From Propionibacteriaceae bacterium AM104-82 (GTDB lineage Bacteria > Actinomycetota > Actinomycetes > Propionibacteriales > Propionibacteriaceae), in assembly GCA_027658995.1 (NCBI GenBank), contig JAQDQK010000004.1, positions 1-64,000 of the forward strand: a DNA stretch of 64,000 nt, read 5' to 3'. A model generated the notes under the pieces. That model was not told the DNA's origin. It did not search any database and was given only the letters and a program-made list of their open reading frames with translations. The position numbers were made by a program, and so were the translations under genes. Below, in pieces: positions 1-7,816 of the stretch (its first letter is position 1; every line of letters begins with the position of its first letter).

Positions 1-68
1 CCTCCGAACCCTCGAAACAGTCCCTCGCGGCTTGACACGCAACATAGGGACACCCCCCGCGCCGCGCC

Positions 69-794
69 TCAGGAGGTCGCCAGGCGCGCCGCGGTGGCCG
101 CGAGGGCCGCGACCTCGTCGGGGATCGTCTCGCCCGTCGACGGGTCGACGATCGAGGTGTAGACGTGCGGGACGACGTGGGTCGCGCCCGCCTCGAAGCA
201 CGTCCCGACGACCTGCTCGAAGTTGTCCGGGGCGATCCCGCCGGTCGGCTCGAAGATCGGGATGCCCGCCGCGACCGCGGCCCGCACCATGGCGGCCAGG
301 TGGTCGAGTTGGCGCGCGCCGCCGATCGGGTAGAACTTCACGCTCGGCACGCCGATCTCGGCGAGCATCGCGGCAGCCTGCTCGGCCGAGACCTCGCCTG
401 GCTGGTCGGTGCTGAGCGGGCCGGTGCCGACCCGGACCAGGCCCGGCCGCGATCCGGGGCTGATCAGCGCGTTGACGAAGATCTCTTCGGCCCCTGCCTG
501 CTGGAGCGCGCCGAGCGTCAGCCCGGCGGCCGGGAACACCTGGTTGACGTGCGGCGCGAGCGTCGCGACCGCGACGTCGACGACGCGGCGCCACATGGCG
601 GGGTCCCCGGCGCCGAGCCCGACGGAGGCGAGCACGCCGGCGTCGAGATAGGAGCGCACCTGGGCGACCGCCTCTTCGTTGGTGGCGAAACTCTTCACCA
701 GGACGCCGACGTAGACGGCGCCGTCGGATGCCGCCGTGACGGCGAGCGCGTTGTCGAGGTCCTTGGCGAGCACGTTGAGGTCGATCTGGGTCAT
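69..794 (-). CDS. dgaF: DgaF-type 2-dehydro-3-deoxy-phosphogluconate (KDGP) aldolase
   Basis: 241 aa, the usual length for the DgaF/KDGP aldolase family. Family members split 2-keto-3-deoxy-6-phosphogluconate into pyruvate and glyceraldehyde-3-phosphate, classically as the last step of D-glucosaminate catabolism. Visible features are a TIM-barrel-like run with SVKFYPIGG (residues 151-159, K153 a candidate Schiff-base lysine) and FEPTGGI (181-187). The ATG overlaps the stop of the ammonia-lyase gene by 4 nt (ATGA), so it is the last gene of an eight-gene coupled operon. Family assignment is confident; the actual substrate of this operon is not known. Confidence 0.85.
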   Translation of the reverse strand: MTQIDLNVLAKDLDNALAVTAASDGAVYVGVLVKSFATNEEAVAQVRSYLDAGVLASVGLGAGDPAMWRRVVDVAVATLAPHVNQVFPAAGLTLGALQQAGAEEIFVNALISPGSRPGLVRVGTGPLSTDQPGEVSAEQAAAMLAEIGVPSVKFYPIGGARQLDHLAAMVRAAVAAGIPIFEPTGGIAPDNFEQVVGTCFEAGATHVVPHVYTSIVDPSTGETIPDEVAALAATAARLATS

Positions 795-1903
795 GACTGG
801 TTCTCCTTGTCCGCGAGCGCGACGATCGCGTCGCCGATGGCGTCGACCTGCCCGGGGCGCAGCGGCCTGGGGTCGATCATGATGACGCCGGTGTTGGCGT
901 AGTGGTCCCTGACGAACACCGCGGGCGAGCCCTCCTGCAACCGTCGGGTCGCCTCGAGCGCGTCCAGGCCGTAGACGGCGGGGTCGATGGCGATCCTGGC
1001 GCGGTAGATCGCCCGGCCCGCCTCATCCGCGGCCACGGCGGCGGTGAGCCCGTCGACCCGGTTCAGGCGGGCGCAGAGGTCCTCCATCTGGACTCGCTGC
1101 TCCTCCGAGCGGTCGGGCCGGTCGTGGTAGCCCTGCAGCGCGGTGCAGAGCCCGAGCACCGCCTCCTTGCCGACCTTCATGGGCCGGCCGACCCCGGCGT
1201 ACTGGGCCCGGGCGGCGGCGACCAGGTCGGCGCGGCCGCACAGGAAGCCGGAGGTCGGGCCGTTGAGCGCCTTGCCACCTGAGCAGAACACCAGGTCCGC
1301 GCCGCGGCGGAAGTACTGGCCGAAGTCCTCCTCGGCGGCGGCGTCGACCAGCATCGGCAGGTCGTGCCTGCGGGCGATCTCGACCATCTCCTCCAGCGAG
1401 GCCATCCCCTTCTGGACGGCGTGGTGCGACTTCACGTACAGCAGCGCCGCGGTGTTCGGTCCGATGGCACCCTCGACGTGGGCGGCCTCGACGTGGTTGG
1501 CCTGGCCGACCTCGACGGGCACGCCTCCTCCGATGCGGATCATCTGTTCGATGGAGGCGCCGAAGTTCACCGACTGGCCCTTCTGCAGGATGATCTCGCG
1601 CGGGCCCTCGACGGGGCCGGGGATCGCCTCGATGCGGTCGAGGTCCTCCCCCGCGATCACCCCGGCGACGCCGAGCACGATGGCCGCGGCGGCGCCGGTG
1701 GTGGGCAGCCCGTCGGGGGTGCCGGTCGCCTCGGCGATCACCCGCCCTGCCTTGACCAGCAGTTCGCTGATCTCGACGTAGTCGCGGGCCGCGTCGGCGA
1801 GCGCCTGGGCAACGTCGTCCTCGACGGCGCTGGCCCCGAGGGCGGTCATCTTGCCGCTGGCGTTGATGATCGGACGGCAGCCGAGCCTCTCGAAGACGCT
1901 CAT
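791..1903 (-). CDS. dgaE: DgaE-family pyridoxal-phosphate-dependent ammonia-lyase
   Basis: 370 aa, SelA-like fold-type I PLP enzyme. DgaE converts D-glucosaminate-6-phosphate to 2-keto-3-deoxy-6-phosphogluconate plus ammonia. The PLP lysine is most likely K211 in SGGKALNGP, with VDAAAEED (residues 186-193) supplying the pyridine-nitrogen aspartate D187. The product would be the substrate of the downstream aldolase, with which it overlaps by 4 nt; it also overlaps the upstream membrane-protein gene by 4 nt. The enzyme class is clear. The real substrate may differ from glucosaminate-6-phosphate because no glucosaminate PTS (DgaABCD) is present here. Confidence 0.85.
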   Translation of the reverse strand: MSVFERLGCRPIINASGKMTALGASAVEDDVAQALADAARDYVEISELLVKAGRVIAEATGTPDGLPTTGAAAAIVLGVAGVIAGEDLDRIEAIPGPVEGPREIILQKGQSVNFGASIEQMIRIGGGVPVEVGQANHVEAAHVEGAIGPNTAALLYVKSHHAVQKGMASLEEMVEIARRHDLPMLVDAAAEEDFGQYFRRGADLVFCSGGKALNGPTSGFLCGRADLVAAARAQYAGVGRPMKVGKEAVLGLCTALQGYHDRPDRSEEQRVQMEDLCARLNRVDGLTAAVAADEAGRAIYRARIAIDPAVYGLDALEATRRLQEGSPAVFVRDHYANTGVIMIDPRPLRPGQVDAIGDAIVALADKENQS

Positions 1904-2589
1904 TCCGGCACCGCCAGCGGGAAGATGAGGCCCATCAGCATGGCGCCGAGGATCGCGCCGCCTGGGATCGGCTTCTTGAAGTAGTAGGCGATGGCCGCGC
2001 CGATCGTCGAGCCGATGCCGACGGGGATCGACGCCATGCAGGCGGCGATCACGATCAGCGGCCCGAGGTACTGGCCCGCGGCGTTACCCGCGCCCATCAT
2101 GATCTCGGTGCCGTAGGTCGTCTCCGACTGGTTCACGGTGAACTTGCGGATCAGGATGATGATCGTGCCGATCGCTCCCCCGATGACACCGCCGACGAGC
2201 AGCGCGAGCCAGAAGTTCTCCAGCGGGGCCGTGATGCCCGCGCCGAGCAGCATCGCGGGGATGCCGATGCCGACGCCGGTCTGCAGCGAACCGCCGATGT
2301 CGAGGATGCCCACCAGCGGCCCCTCGAGGACGCGGGCGAACAGGAAGCTCGCGCCGAACGCGGCGGCGGCGCCGTAGGCGCCGGTGTCCATGCCTGCCTG
2401 CAGCAGCGCGACGATGGGGATGTCGTTGAAGGCGCCCACGTGGTAGACGTAGTAGAGGTGGGTGCCTGCGAAGATGCCCGCCGCGAGGGCCGCGACGAAG
2501 ATCGGGAAGGTCCACTCGGCGTACCAGAAGTTTTTGTGCAACTTGTCGGTCGCTGCGGCCTCAGCGGCCGCGTCGAAGGTCTCTGACAT
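1900..2589 (-). CDS. DUF4310-type integral membrane protein, putative transporter subunit
   Basis: 229 aa when started at the ATG whose TGA overlap with the upstream stop (ATGA) marks translational coupling; a longer reading to 2853 only runs antisense-like through the preceding gene. About seven hydrophobic segments are visible, with conserved-looking stretches FWYAEWTFPIF, GILDIGGSLQTGVG, FTVNQSETTYG and MMGAGNA. From memory this resembles the DUF4310 family, which occurs only beside SFCGS, DUF4311 and DUF4312 proteins and DgaE/DgaF enzymes, so a role in substrate uptake is inferred. No transport activity can be read from the sequence, and which DUF number fits should be confirmed by a profile search. 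Confidence 0.8.
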   Translation of the reverse strand: MSETFDAAAEAAATDKLHKNFWYAEWTFPIFVAALAAGIFAGTHLYYVYHVGAFNDIPIVALLQAGMDTGAYGAAAAFGASFLFARVLEGPLVGILDIGGSLQTGVGIGIPAMLLGAGITAPLENFWLALLVGGVIGGAIGTIIILIRKFTVNQSETTYGTEIMMGAGNAAGQYLGPLIVIAACMASIPVGIGSTIGAAIAYYFKKPIPGGAILGAMLMGLIFPLAVPE

Positions 2590-3167
2590 CACTTCACCTC
2601 GTATCCGAAGAAGGCGTGCAGGTTGATCAGCCAGTCGGGGACGGTCGCACCGATCTGCTGCAGCAGGGTCACGTCGAAGCCGCGGAAGAAGCCGCTGAAG
2701 ACGAACAGGGCGATGATGGCGCCGAGCATGATCTTGCTGATCCGGTTCCAGCCGTTGGACTCGGTGCTCTGACCGAGCAGGATGCCGAGCACGATTCCCG
2801 GCACGGCGTTGCCAAGCACCAGGTGGGACAGGCCGCCGAGCACGGTGCCCCACATGCCGGTCTTGCGTCCGGAGTCCATCGCGGCGAGCCAGAACAGGAT
2901 CGGCATGACGGGGTTGAGCAGCCAGCCTGCCGCCTGGCCGAGGACCTGGGTGGCGACCTGCTGGAGCGCGACGGGCACGCCGGAGGCGGTGGTGTTGAGC
3001 ACGGCCACGAGGATCGCGCCGATGATGGCGCCCGCGATGGCCATCTTCTTCGGGTTGTACATGCCGGTGAGCAACTTCTTGCGCATCGAGTTGAGCGCGT
3101 CCTGGAAGGCGCGCTGCATGCTGTCGCCCGTGCCTGTGACGGTGACCTCGCGCTTCTCGGTGTTCAC
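2589..3167 (-). CDS. Short membrane protein: DUF4312-like N-terminus joined to DUF4311-like C-terminus
   Basis: 192 aa. Residues 1-35 (MNTEKREVTVTGTGDSMQRA onward) read like the start of the small soluble DUF4312 family. From MYNPKKMAIAGAIIGA (about residue 36) to the end it reads like the C-terminal membrane half of DUF4311, with NTTASGVP, PILFWLAAMDSG, GNAVPGIVLGIL, GWNRISK and FFRGFD. Both partial matches are from memory. In related operons these are two separate genes in this same order, so the gene may be an in-frame deletion fusion, or a compact lineage variant. It overlaps its neighbours by 4 nt on each side and has no internal stop. Confidence 0.7.
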   Translation of the reverse strand: MNTEKREVTVTGTGDSMQRAFQDALNSMRKKLLTGMYNPKKMAIAGAIIGAILVAVLNTTASGVPVALQQVATQVLGQAAGWLLNPVMPILFWLAAMDSGRKTGMWGTVLGGLSHLVLGNAVPGIVLGILLGQSTESNGWNRISKIMLGAIIALFVFSGFFRGFDVTLLQQIGATVPDWLINLHAFFGYEVK

Positions 3168-3532
3168 GATCCCGCCTCCGGATGGGTCTTGCGGTACTCC
3201 TCCACGAGGCGCCTGCCGAGTTCCTCCTGGTCGAGGAAGCCGAACCCGACGACCTTGGCGCCGTTGCGGATGGCGGTGACGCCCGCGTCGACGGTGCGCA
3301 GCGAGAACTCCATGGGGTAGCCGTAGTTGGTGTTGGCGGTGACGGCGCCGGCGCCGCCCGAGCCGCAGAAGCTGATGCCGAAGTCGGCCTCGTTCTCGTG
3401 CATCACGTCGCCGACCTTCATGTCGGCGCCGACGCCTGGGATGAGGATGGCCTCTCCCCCGGCCTCGCGGACGCCCTCGGCGACGCGCTGGCCCTTGCCG
3501 AGCCGGTGCCCGATGACAACTTTGATGGTCAT
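3164..3532 (-). CDS. SFCGS-family glycine-rich protein
   Basis: 122 aa cytosolic protein that carries the family signature SFCGS at residues 54-58, followed by GSGGAGAVTANTNYGYP. The N-terminus (KVVIGHRLGKGQ) has a small alpha/beta look reminiscent of PTS EIIB proteins. That makes C56 a tempting phosphorylation or ligand site, but this is speculation. The family is known only from clusters with DUF4310/4311/4312, an amidohydrolase and DgaE/DgaF. It is coupled by 4-nt overlaps to the PRD protein upstream and the membrane protein downstream. Biochemical role unknown. Confidence 0.85.
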   Translation of the reverse strand: MTIKVVIGHRLGKGQRVAEGVREAGGEAILIPGVGADMKVGDVMHENEADFGISFCGSGGAGAVTANTNYGYPMEFSLRTVDAGVTAIRNGAKVVGFGFLDQEELGRRLVEEYRKTHPEAGS

Positions 3533-3915
3533 TTCTTTCTCCTGACTACTTGGGCCGCTGCGAGGTGCACGGCCACGAGGAACTTCTCCTCGATCTGGAT
3601 CTCTGGGGTCTTCTGGATGGGTGCGAGCAGGTCAGCGGCGAGCGCGATGGCCTCCTCGGGGACCTCGGTGAAGATGGACGGCTCCATCGGGTCGAGCAGT
3701 TCGCCCGACTCGAACCGGCGCACCGTCGCCGCGAGGTGGGTGGCGAGCGCTAGGCGTTGGGTGGGGTTCATCTGCCAGCCGTGCCTGTCGAGGTCGGGCT
3801 GAAGCTTGTCGAGGGATGCGACGAGCGAGGTGACGTCGGGCAGCGGCTCGGGGAGGCGTTGCTGCACCTGCTCGGCGAGCGTCTCGGAGTCGGGCGCCTG
3901 GGGTTCAGAGGACAT
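3529..3915 (-). CDS. Stand-alone PRD-domain protein (YhfY-like)
   Basis: 128 aa. After a disordered acidic N-terminus of about 25 residues it forms a single PTS-regulation domain: LATHLAATVRRFESG (H60, R66, R67) and EKFLVAVHLAAAQ (H117) match the two histidine helices of PRDs. It has no RNA-binding or DNA-binding module, unlike BglG or MtlR. Small PRD proteins of this kind accompany SFCGS-type operons and the E. coli yhf cluster. The gene starts 11 nt inside the end of the metallohydrolase gene and runs into the SFCGS gene with a 4-nt overlap. A phospho-signalling or subunit role is inferred. Confidence 0.7.
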   Translation of the reverse strand: MSSEPQAPDSETLAEQVQQRLPEPLPDVTSLVASLDKLQPDLDRHGWQMNPTQRLALATHLAATVRRFESGELLDPMEPSIFTEVPEEAIALAADLLAPIQKTPEIQIEEKFLVAVHLAAAQVVRRKK

Positions 3916-4987
3916 GGAGGTGACCGTCCTTTACTGCGTGGGTGGTGGTGATGGCCTGGTGGCCGTTGAGGGTGTTGCCGTCCGCGTCGCGGTAGTCGAA
4001 GTCGCCGTCGACGACGCGCACGACGGTGAGGTCGGCGGGGCTGCCTGGGCTCAGGTCGGCCAGTTCCGGCCTGCCGATCGCGTTGGCCGGGGCGATCGAG
4101 GCCCAGGCGACCACGTCGTCGAGGGGGAACCCCATGGCGAGCGCCTTGCTCATGGTGACGGCGAGCGAGTAGACGGGGCCGTGCAGGTTGTCCTTGTGCA
4201 GGTCGGTGCTGATGGTGCGCGGCGAGATGCCGAGTTCCTTGGCGCGGGCGAGCACGCCGAAGTTGAGGCTTGCCTCGCCGTGGCCGATGTCGAAGACGAC
4301 CCCGCGGTCCCACGCGCGCCGCGCTGCGGGCCGGAGGTTGCCGTCCTCGTCGAGGATGCCGCCCTCCTTGCCGTGGAAGACGTGCGAGCAGACGTCGCCG
4401 GGGCGCAGCAGGTCGAGGCAGTCGGACATGTCGGGCGGCCGGTTGCCGGTGTGGATCATCACGGGCAGGCCGACGCTCTCGCCCAGTTCGATCGCGCGTT
4501 TGAGGGGTTCGACGCCGTTGCTGCCGACGACCGAACCGGACATCCGTGCCTTGATCCCGACGATCACGTCGCGGTTGGCCTCGATCACCTCGCGCGACCA
4601 GGGCAGGTCGATGTTGCGGAGGTCGAGCAGTTCGTGGCGGCCGTCGACCAGTCCGACGGTGGCGATGTTGAGCCAGGCGAGCACCCGGGTGGCGGAGGTG
4701 TCGACGACCTCCGCGCGGAACCGGTCGAAGTCGCGGGCGCCTGCGCTGCCTGCGTCGACGATGGTGGTGACGCCCTGGTGCAGGCCGATGCCGTCGGCGG
4801 GGGTGCCGAGCGTGGCGCCCTGGAAGACGTGGGTGTGGATGTCGATGAGGCCGGGGGTGACGACGGCGCCGGTCACGTCGACGACCCTCGCATCGGGGGC
4901 GGCCTCGGCCGCGATGACGCCGTCGGTGACGTAGACGTCGCGGCGGCCCTTTCCGAGCAGGGTCGCGCCCTGCAGCACCAGATTCAT
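3905..4987 (-). CDS. Amidohydrolase/deacetylase-family metallohydrolase
   Basis: 360 aa, amidohydrolase superfamily. Metal ligands are visible in order: H51 and H53 (IDIHTHVFQG), K146 (GIKARMSG, likely carboxylated), H179 (MIHTGNRP), H202 (SHVFHG) and D262 (STDLH). The N-terminal beta-sandwich (residues 1-48) and the C-terminal DLTVV segment close the composite fold of dihydroorotase/N-acetylglucosamine-6-phosphate deacetylase-like enzymes. The ATG at 4987 overlaps the regulator stop by 4 nt; longer readings upstream lie in the wrong frame of other genes. It probably opens an amide or removes an acyl group before DgaE acts. The substrate is unassigned. Confidence 0.85.
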   Translation of the reverse strand: MNLVLQGATLLGKGRRDVYVTDGVIAAEAAPDARVVDVTGAVVTPGLIDIHTHVFQGATLGTPADGIGLHQGVTTIVDAGSAGARDFDRFRAEVVDTSATRVLAWLNIATVGLVDGRHELLDLRNIDLPWSREVIEANRDVIVGIKARMSGSVVGSNGVEPLKRAIELGESVGLPVMIHTGNRPPDMSDCLDLLRPGDVCSHVFHGKEGGILDEDGNLRPAARRAWDRGVVFDIGHGEASLNFGVLARAKELGISPRTISTDLHKDNLHGPVYSLAVTMSKALAMGFPLDDVVAWASIAPANAIGRPELADLSPGSPADLTVVRVVDGDFDYRDADGNTLNGHQAITTTHAVKDGHLHVL

Positions 4988-6786
4988 GACTCCTCCTGGA
5001 GGTCGAGGTAGGCGAGGACGGCCTGGAGTTCCGCCTCTGTTGGGCGAAGTTGCCTGGCCTGGAAGACGGCGAGCACGCGGGAGCGTTGCGGGCCCTCGCG
5101 CCGCTCGGCGACGGCGGTGTCGTACTGGCGTTCGGCGACAAGGCGCTCGGCAAGCAGCAGGCAGTGCAGTAACAGGCCCTCTGCCGCGGTGCCCGTCACG
5201 CCGCCGAGCGCCTGGGCCAGTTCGCGGTTCAGCGCGACGCCGAGGGTGACGAGTCCCTGGTAGGTGGTGCCGAGTTCCGGCGCCGGGGAGGGGTCGCGCA
5301 TCTGGCTGCCCGCGCCTGCGAGGACGGTCTCCAACTTGTCCTGGACGGCGTCGAAGTCGCGTTGGGTCGGCACCGAGCGGATCACGGCGGTCGGGCGCCC
5401 GACGTCGACGGGGAAGGTCGAGATGACCAGGTCGATGTCGTCGGCGACCCCGGAGCGGGCCTCGAACATCGAGGTGGTGCGCACGATCTCGACCGACGGG
5501 AAGCGGCTCTGCACCAGCAGGCCGATCAGGCTGGCGACGCCTCGGCCGGTGGCGCACACGACGAGGGTGCGGACCCGCGGGCGGTTCAGGTAGCGCTCGT
5601 AGGCGGCGGCGAAGTGGACGGCGATGAAGCTCAGGTCGGCCTGGGAAAGGGTCAGCAGGTCGCGGGAGGCGACCTCGACGGCGCGGTAGATGTCGGAGTA
5701 CTGGCCCTGCACCTCGTGGACGATCACGTTCGGCTCGATGATCGAGTTGCGGAGCTTGGCGAAGCGGTCCGACAGGTGCCCGGTCAAGCCCTGCAGCAGG
5801 CGGGGATCCTCGCTGAGGTCGCTCTGCAGCACTGCGTCGACCCGCTCGATCAGGCTGTGCGCCAGGTCGACGGCCGAGGAGCGGTTCTCGTCGAGTTCGT
5901 GCGCTGCCGCGACGAGAGCGGCCTCCTGGAACACGAAGTCGAGGTCGGCGGCGCCGAGTTCGACGCCGCTGGCCTCGGTGAAGCGCTCCGCGGCGGGCCG
6001 GGTGAGGGCGCCCAACTCGCTGGTGCCCTCGCCGTCGTCGGGGGTTCCGCCGGGCACGATCAGGACCAGCGCGAGGCGCAGCACCATGCCGCCGATGGCG
6101 ATGTCGCTCGGCATCGCGAACTCGGTGCTGAACTCGTCCATCACCTGGCCGACGAACGCGGCGACGGCCGCCGGGTCGCTGACCTGCAGGAAGACCTGGC
6201 GCAGCGGGAGCGACAGGTCGTCGAAGTCGAAGCTTCCAGGCGAGGCGACGAACGCCGTCAGCCAGGCGAGGTCGTCGTAGCGGAGGTTGCCCCTCAGCAC
6301 GTGGTCGAGGGCGAGGATGCGTTGGCTGCGGGCGGCGACGGCGGTGAGGCCGAGCCGGGTGCGCTCCAGGCGGATGCCGAACGCGTCGAGTTCGGTCTCC
6401 AGGTCGGCGAGGTCGTGCAGCACGGTGTTGCGCGCGACGCCCAGTTCCTCGGCGAGTCGGCCGATGGCGATCGGGTGTTCGGAGGTGAGGACGGCGAGGC
6501 AGATGGCGGCGCGCCGCTCGGACTGGTTCATGTTGACGGTCGAGGGGCGCACGTCGCGCAGCAGGGCCGCGCGTTCGTCGTCGGAGCAGTTGACCCAGAG
6601 GCCACGGGTGCCCGCCGAACTGAGCGCGAAGCCGCGCTCCTCCAACCAGGTGCGCGCCAGGTTGACGTCGGACTTGGCGGTGCGCTCGCTGACGCCGGTG
6701 CGGGTCGCGATCTCGAACAGCCTGACGGGGGTGGTCGAGCGCAGGATGTCGCCGAGCACCTGCGCCGCTCGCGGGCTGAGCGCCAT
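4984..6786 (-). CDS. MtlR/BglG-type transcriptional regulator with PRDs and an EIIB-like domain
   Basis: 600 aa from the ATG at 6786, chosen because AGGAGGTGAG sits 4 nt upstream; a GTG at 6813 would add nine residues containing that ribosome site. Order of domains: HTH (about 8-50), second HTH (about 90-140), PRD region (about 160-300), PRD (about 305-400, H337, H391), EIIB-like domain with the phospho-cysteine motif VVCATGRG (C411), and a further PRD-like tail (525-590). Such proteins are DNA-binding activators controlled by PTS phosphorylation. Being the first gene of the operon, it probably autoregulates it. No PTS permease is encoded in the same operon. Confidence 0.85.
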   Translation of the reverse strand: MALSPRAAQVLGDILRSTTPVRLFEIATRTGVSERTAKSDVNLARTWLEERGFALSSAGTRGLWVNCSDDERAALLRDVRPSTVNMNQSERRAAICLAVLTSEHPIAIGRLAEELGVARNTVLHDLADLETELDAFGIRLERTRLGLTAVAARSQRILALDHVLRGNLRYDDLAWLTAFVASPGSFDFDDLSLPLRQVFLQVSDPAAVAAFVGQVMDEFSTEFAMPSDIAIGGMVLRLALVLIVPGGTPDDGEGTSELGALTRPAAERFTEASGVELGAADLDFVFQEAALVAAAHELDENRSSAVDLAHSLIERVDAVLQSDLSEDPRLLQGLTGHLSDRFAKLRNSIIEPNVIVHEVQGQYSDIYRAVEVASRDLLTLSQADLSFIAVHFAAAYERYLNRPRVRTLVVCATGRGVASLIGLLVQSRFPSVEIVRTTSMFEARSGVADDIDLVISTFPVDVGRPTAVIRSVPTQRDFDAVQDKLETVLAGAGSQMRDPSPAPELGTTYQGLVTLGVALNRELAQALGGVTGTAAEGLLLHCLLLAERLVAERQYDTAVAERREGPQRSRVLAVFQARQLRPTEAELQAVLAYLDLQEES

Positions 6787-6816
6787 GCACCTCACCTCCT
6801 CGTGGGTTTCCACAAG

Positions 6817-6822
6817 ACGCTA
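6817..6822 (-). promoter_or_regulatory. Candidate -10 box of the dga/SFCGS operon
   Basis: Minus-strand TAGCGT about 30 nt upstream of the chosen regulator start. No convincing -35 hexamer is seen 17 nt further up, which would suit an activator-dependent promoter. Weak single-motif evidence. Confidence 0.3.
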
Positions 6823-6940
6823 GGCGCAACCACCCGGGACGGATAGATGCAAAAGGCTGCCTGTTGTGTAGGCGACCGGTTGCCACTGCCCGTTCGCTCG
6901 GGGCGAGCGGCGGCTGACGACCTCCCCAGGCGGCAACGGG

Positions 6941-6946
6941 TAGGCT
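6941..6946 (+). promoter_or_regulatory. -10 box of a probable leaderless promoter (PAC2 gene)
   Basis: TAGGCT ends 6 nt before the ATG at 6953 and no Shine-Dalgarno sequence is present, so transcription probably starts at or next to the start codon, as is common in actinobacteria. Confidence 0.55.
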
Positions 6947-6952
6947 GGACAA

Positions 6953-7807
6953 ATGCAGTTCGCGCCTATGGATGACCTCCGCAACCCGGCCGTCGCCATC
7001 GCGTTTTCCGGTTGGAATGACGCGGGTAACGCCGCGAGCGACCTGTTGCGTCACTTGATGGACGCCTACCCCGGCACCGACCTCGGGCTCATCGACGACG
7101 AGCGCTACTGGGACTTCCAGCAGACCCGCCCGATGCTGCACCGGGAGGCCGACGGGCCGTGGATAGAGTGGCCCGCCATCCGGATGCGCGTCGTGCACCA
7201 CCCGGAGCGCGACATCATCACGGTGCTCGGCCCGGAGCCGAACCTGTTGTGGCGCACGTTCTCGCTGGAACTGGTCAAGGCGCTGCGCCAGGTCGACCCG
7301 GAGATCGTGCTGTTCCTCGGCGGGATGCTGAGCGACACCCCGCACTCGCGGCCGCTGCCCGTCGGGGTCTACTCGACCGACCCGTCGGTCGGCGAGAAGT
7401 TCTCGATGGAGGCCAACGACTACACCGGCCCGACCGGGATGATCGGCGTCGCGAGCCAGTTGCTGCTGCACGAACGCATCCCCAGCGCGTCGCTGTGGGT
7501 GTCGGTGCCGCACTACGTGTCGACGCCGCCGAACCCGAAGGCGCAGGAGGCCCTCCTGACGGAACTTGAGTCGGTGCTGCGCGTCAGCCTCGACCACGCC
7601 GAGATCCCGGAGGAGGCGGCGAAGTGGAGCCTCGCCGTCGACCAGTTGAGCCAGCAGGACCCCGACATCGCCGAGTACATCGGCCAGTTGGAGGAGGCGC
7701 GCGACGCCGAGGAGGTCGAGGGCGCCACGGGCGACACGATCGCCGCCGAGTTGGAGAAGTTCCTCCGCCGCCAGGGCGACGACCCGGAGCCCCCGGCCGG
7801 CTCCTGA
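6953..7807 (+). CDS. PAC2-family (proteasome assembly chaperone-like) protein
   Basis: 284 aa. The first 220 residues carry the PAC2 fold hallmarks: AFSGWNDAGNAASDLLRHL near the N-terminus, VLFLGGMLSDTPHSRPL in the middle, and TGPTGMIGVASQLL. The C-terminus is acidic and charged (about 225-284). Actinobacterial PAC2 proteins are ATP-grasp-neighbour-like cytosolic proteins whose role, possibly in proteasome-linked assembly, is not established. The start is fixed by the -10 box 6 nt upstream. It lies alone on the plus strand, divergent from the dga operon. Confidence 0.85.
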   Translation: MQFAPMDDLRNPAVAIAFSGWNDAGNAASDLLRHLMDAYPGTDLGLIDDERYWDFQQTRPMLHREADGPWIEWPAIRMRVVHHPERDIITVLGPEPNLLWRTFSLELVKALRQVDPEIVLFLGGMLSDTPHSRPLPVGVYSTDPSVGEKFSMEANDYTGPTGMIGVASQLLLHERIPSASLWVSVPHYVSTPPNPKAQEALLTELESVLRVSLDHAEIPEEAAKWSLAVDQLSQQDPDIAEYIGQLEEARDAEEVEGATGDTIAAELEKFLRRQGDDPEPPAGS

Positions 7808-7816
7808 CCCTGCCCG

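Noticed and set aside
32..60. TTGACA-like sequence at the window start as a promoter
   Set aside because: No matching -10 box and no plus-strand gene follows; the region is simply downstream of the aldolase gene.
1900..2853. 317-aa reading of the DUF4310-type gene
   Set aside because: The extra 88 residues lie over the preceding gene in another frame and are Arg/Pro-rich; the ATG at 2589 coupled by ATGA is far better.
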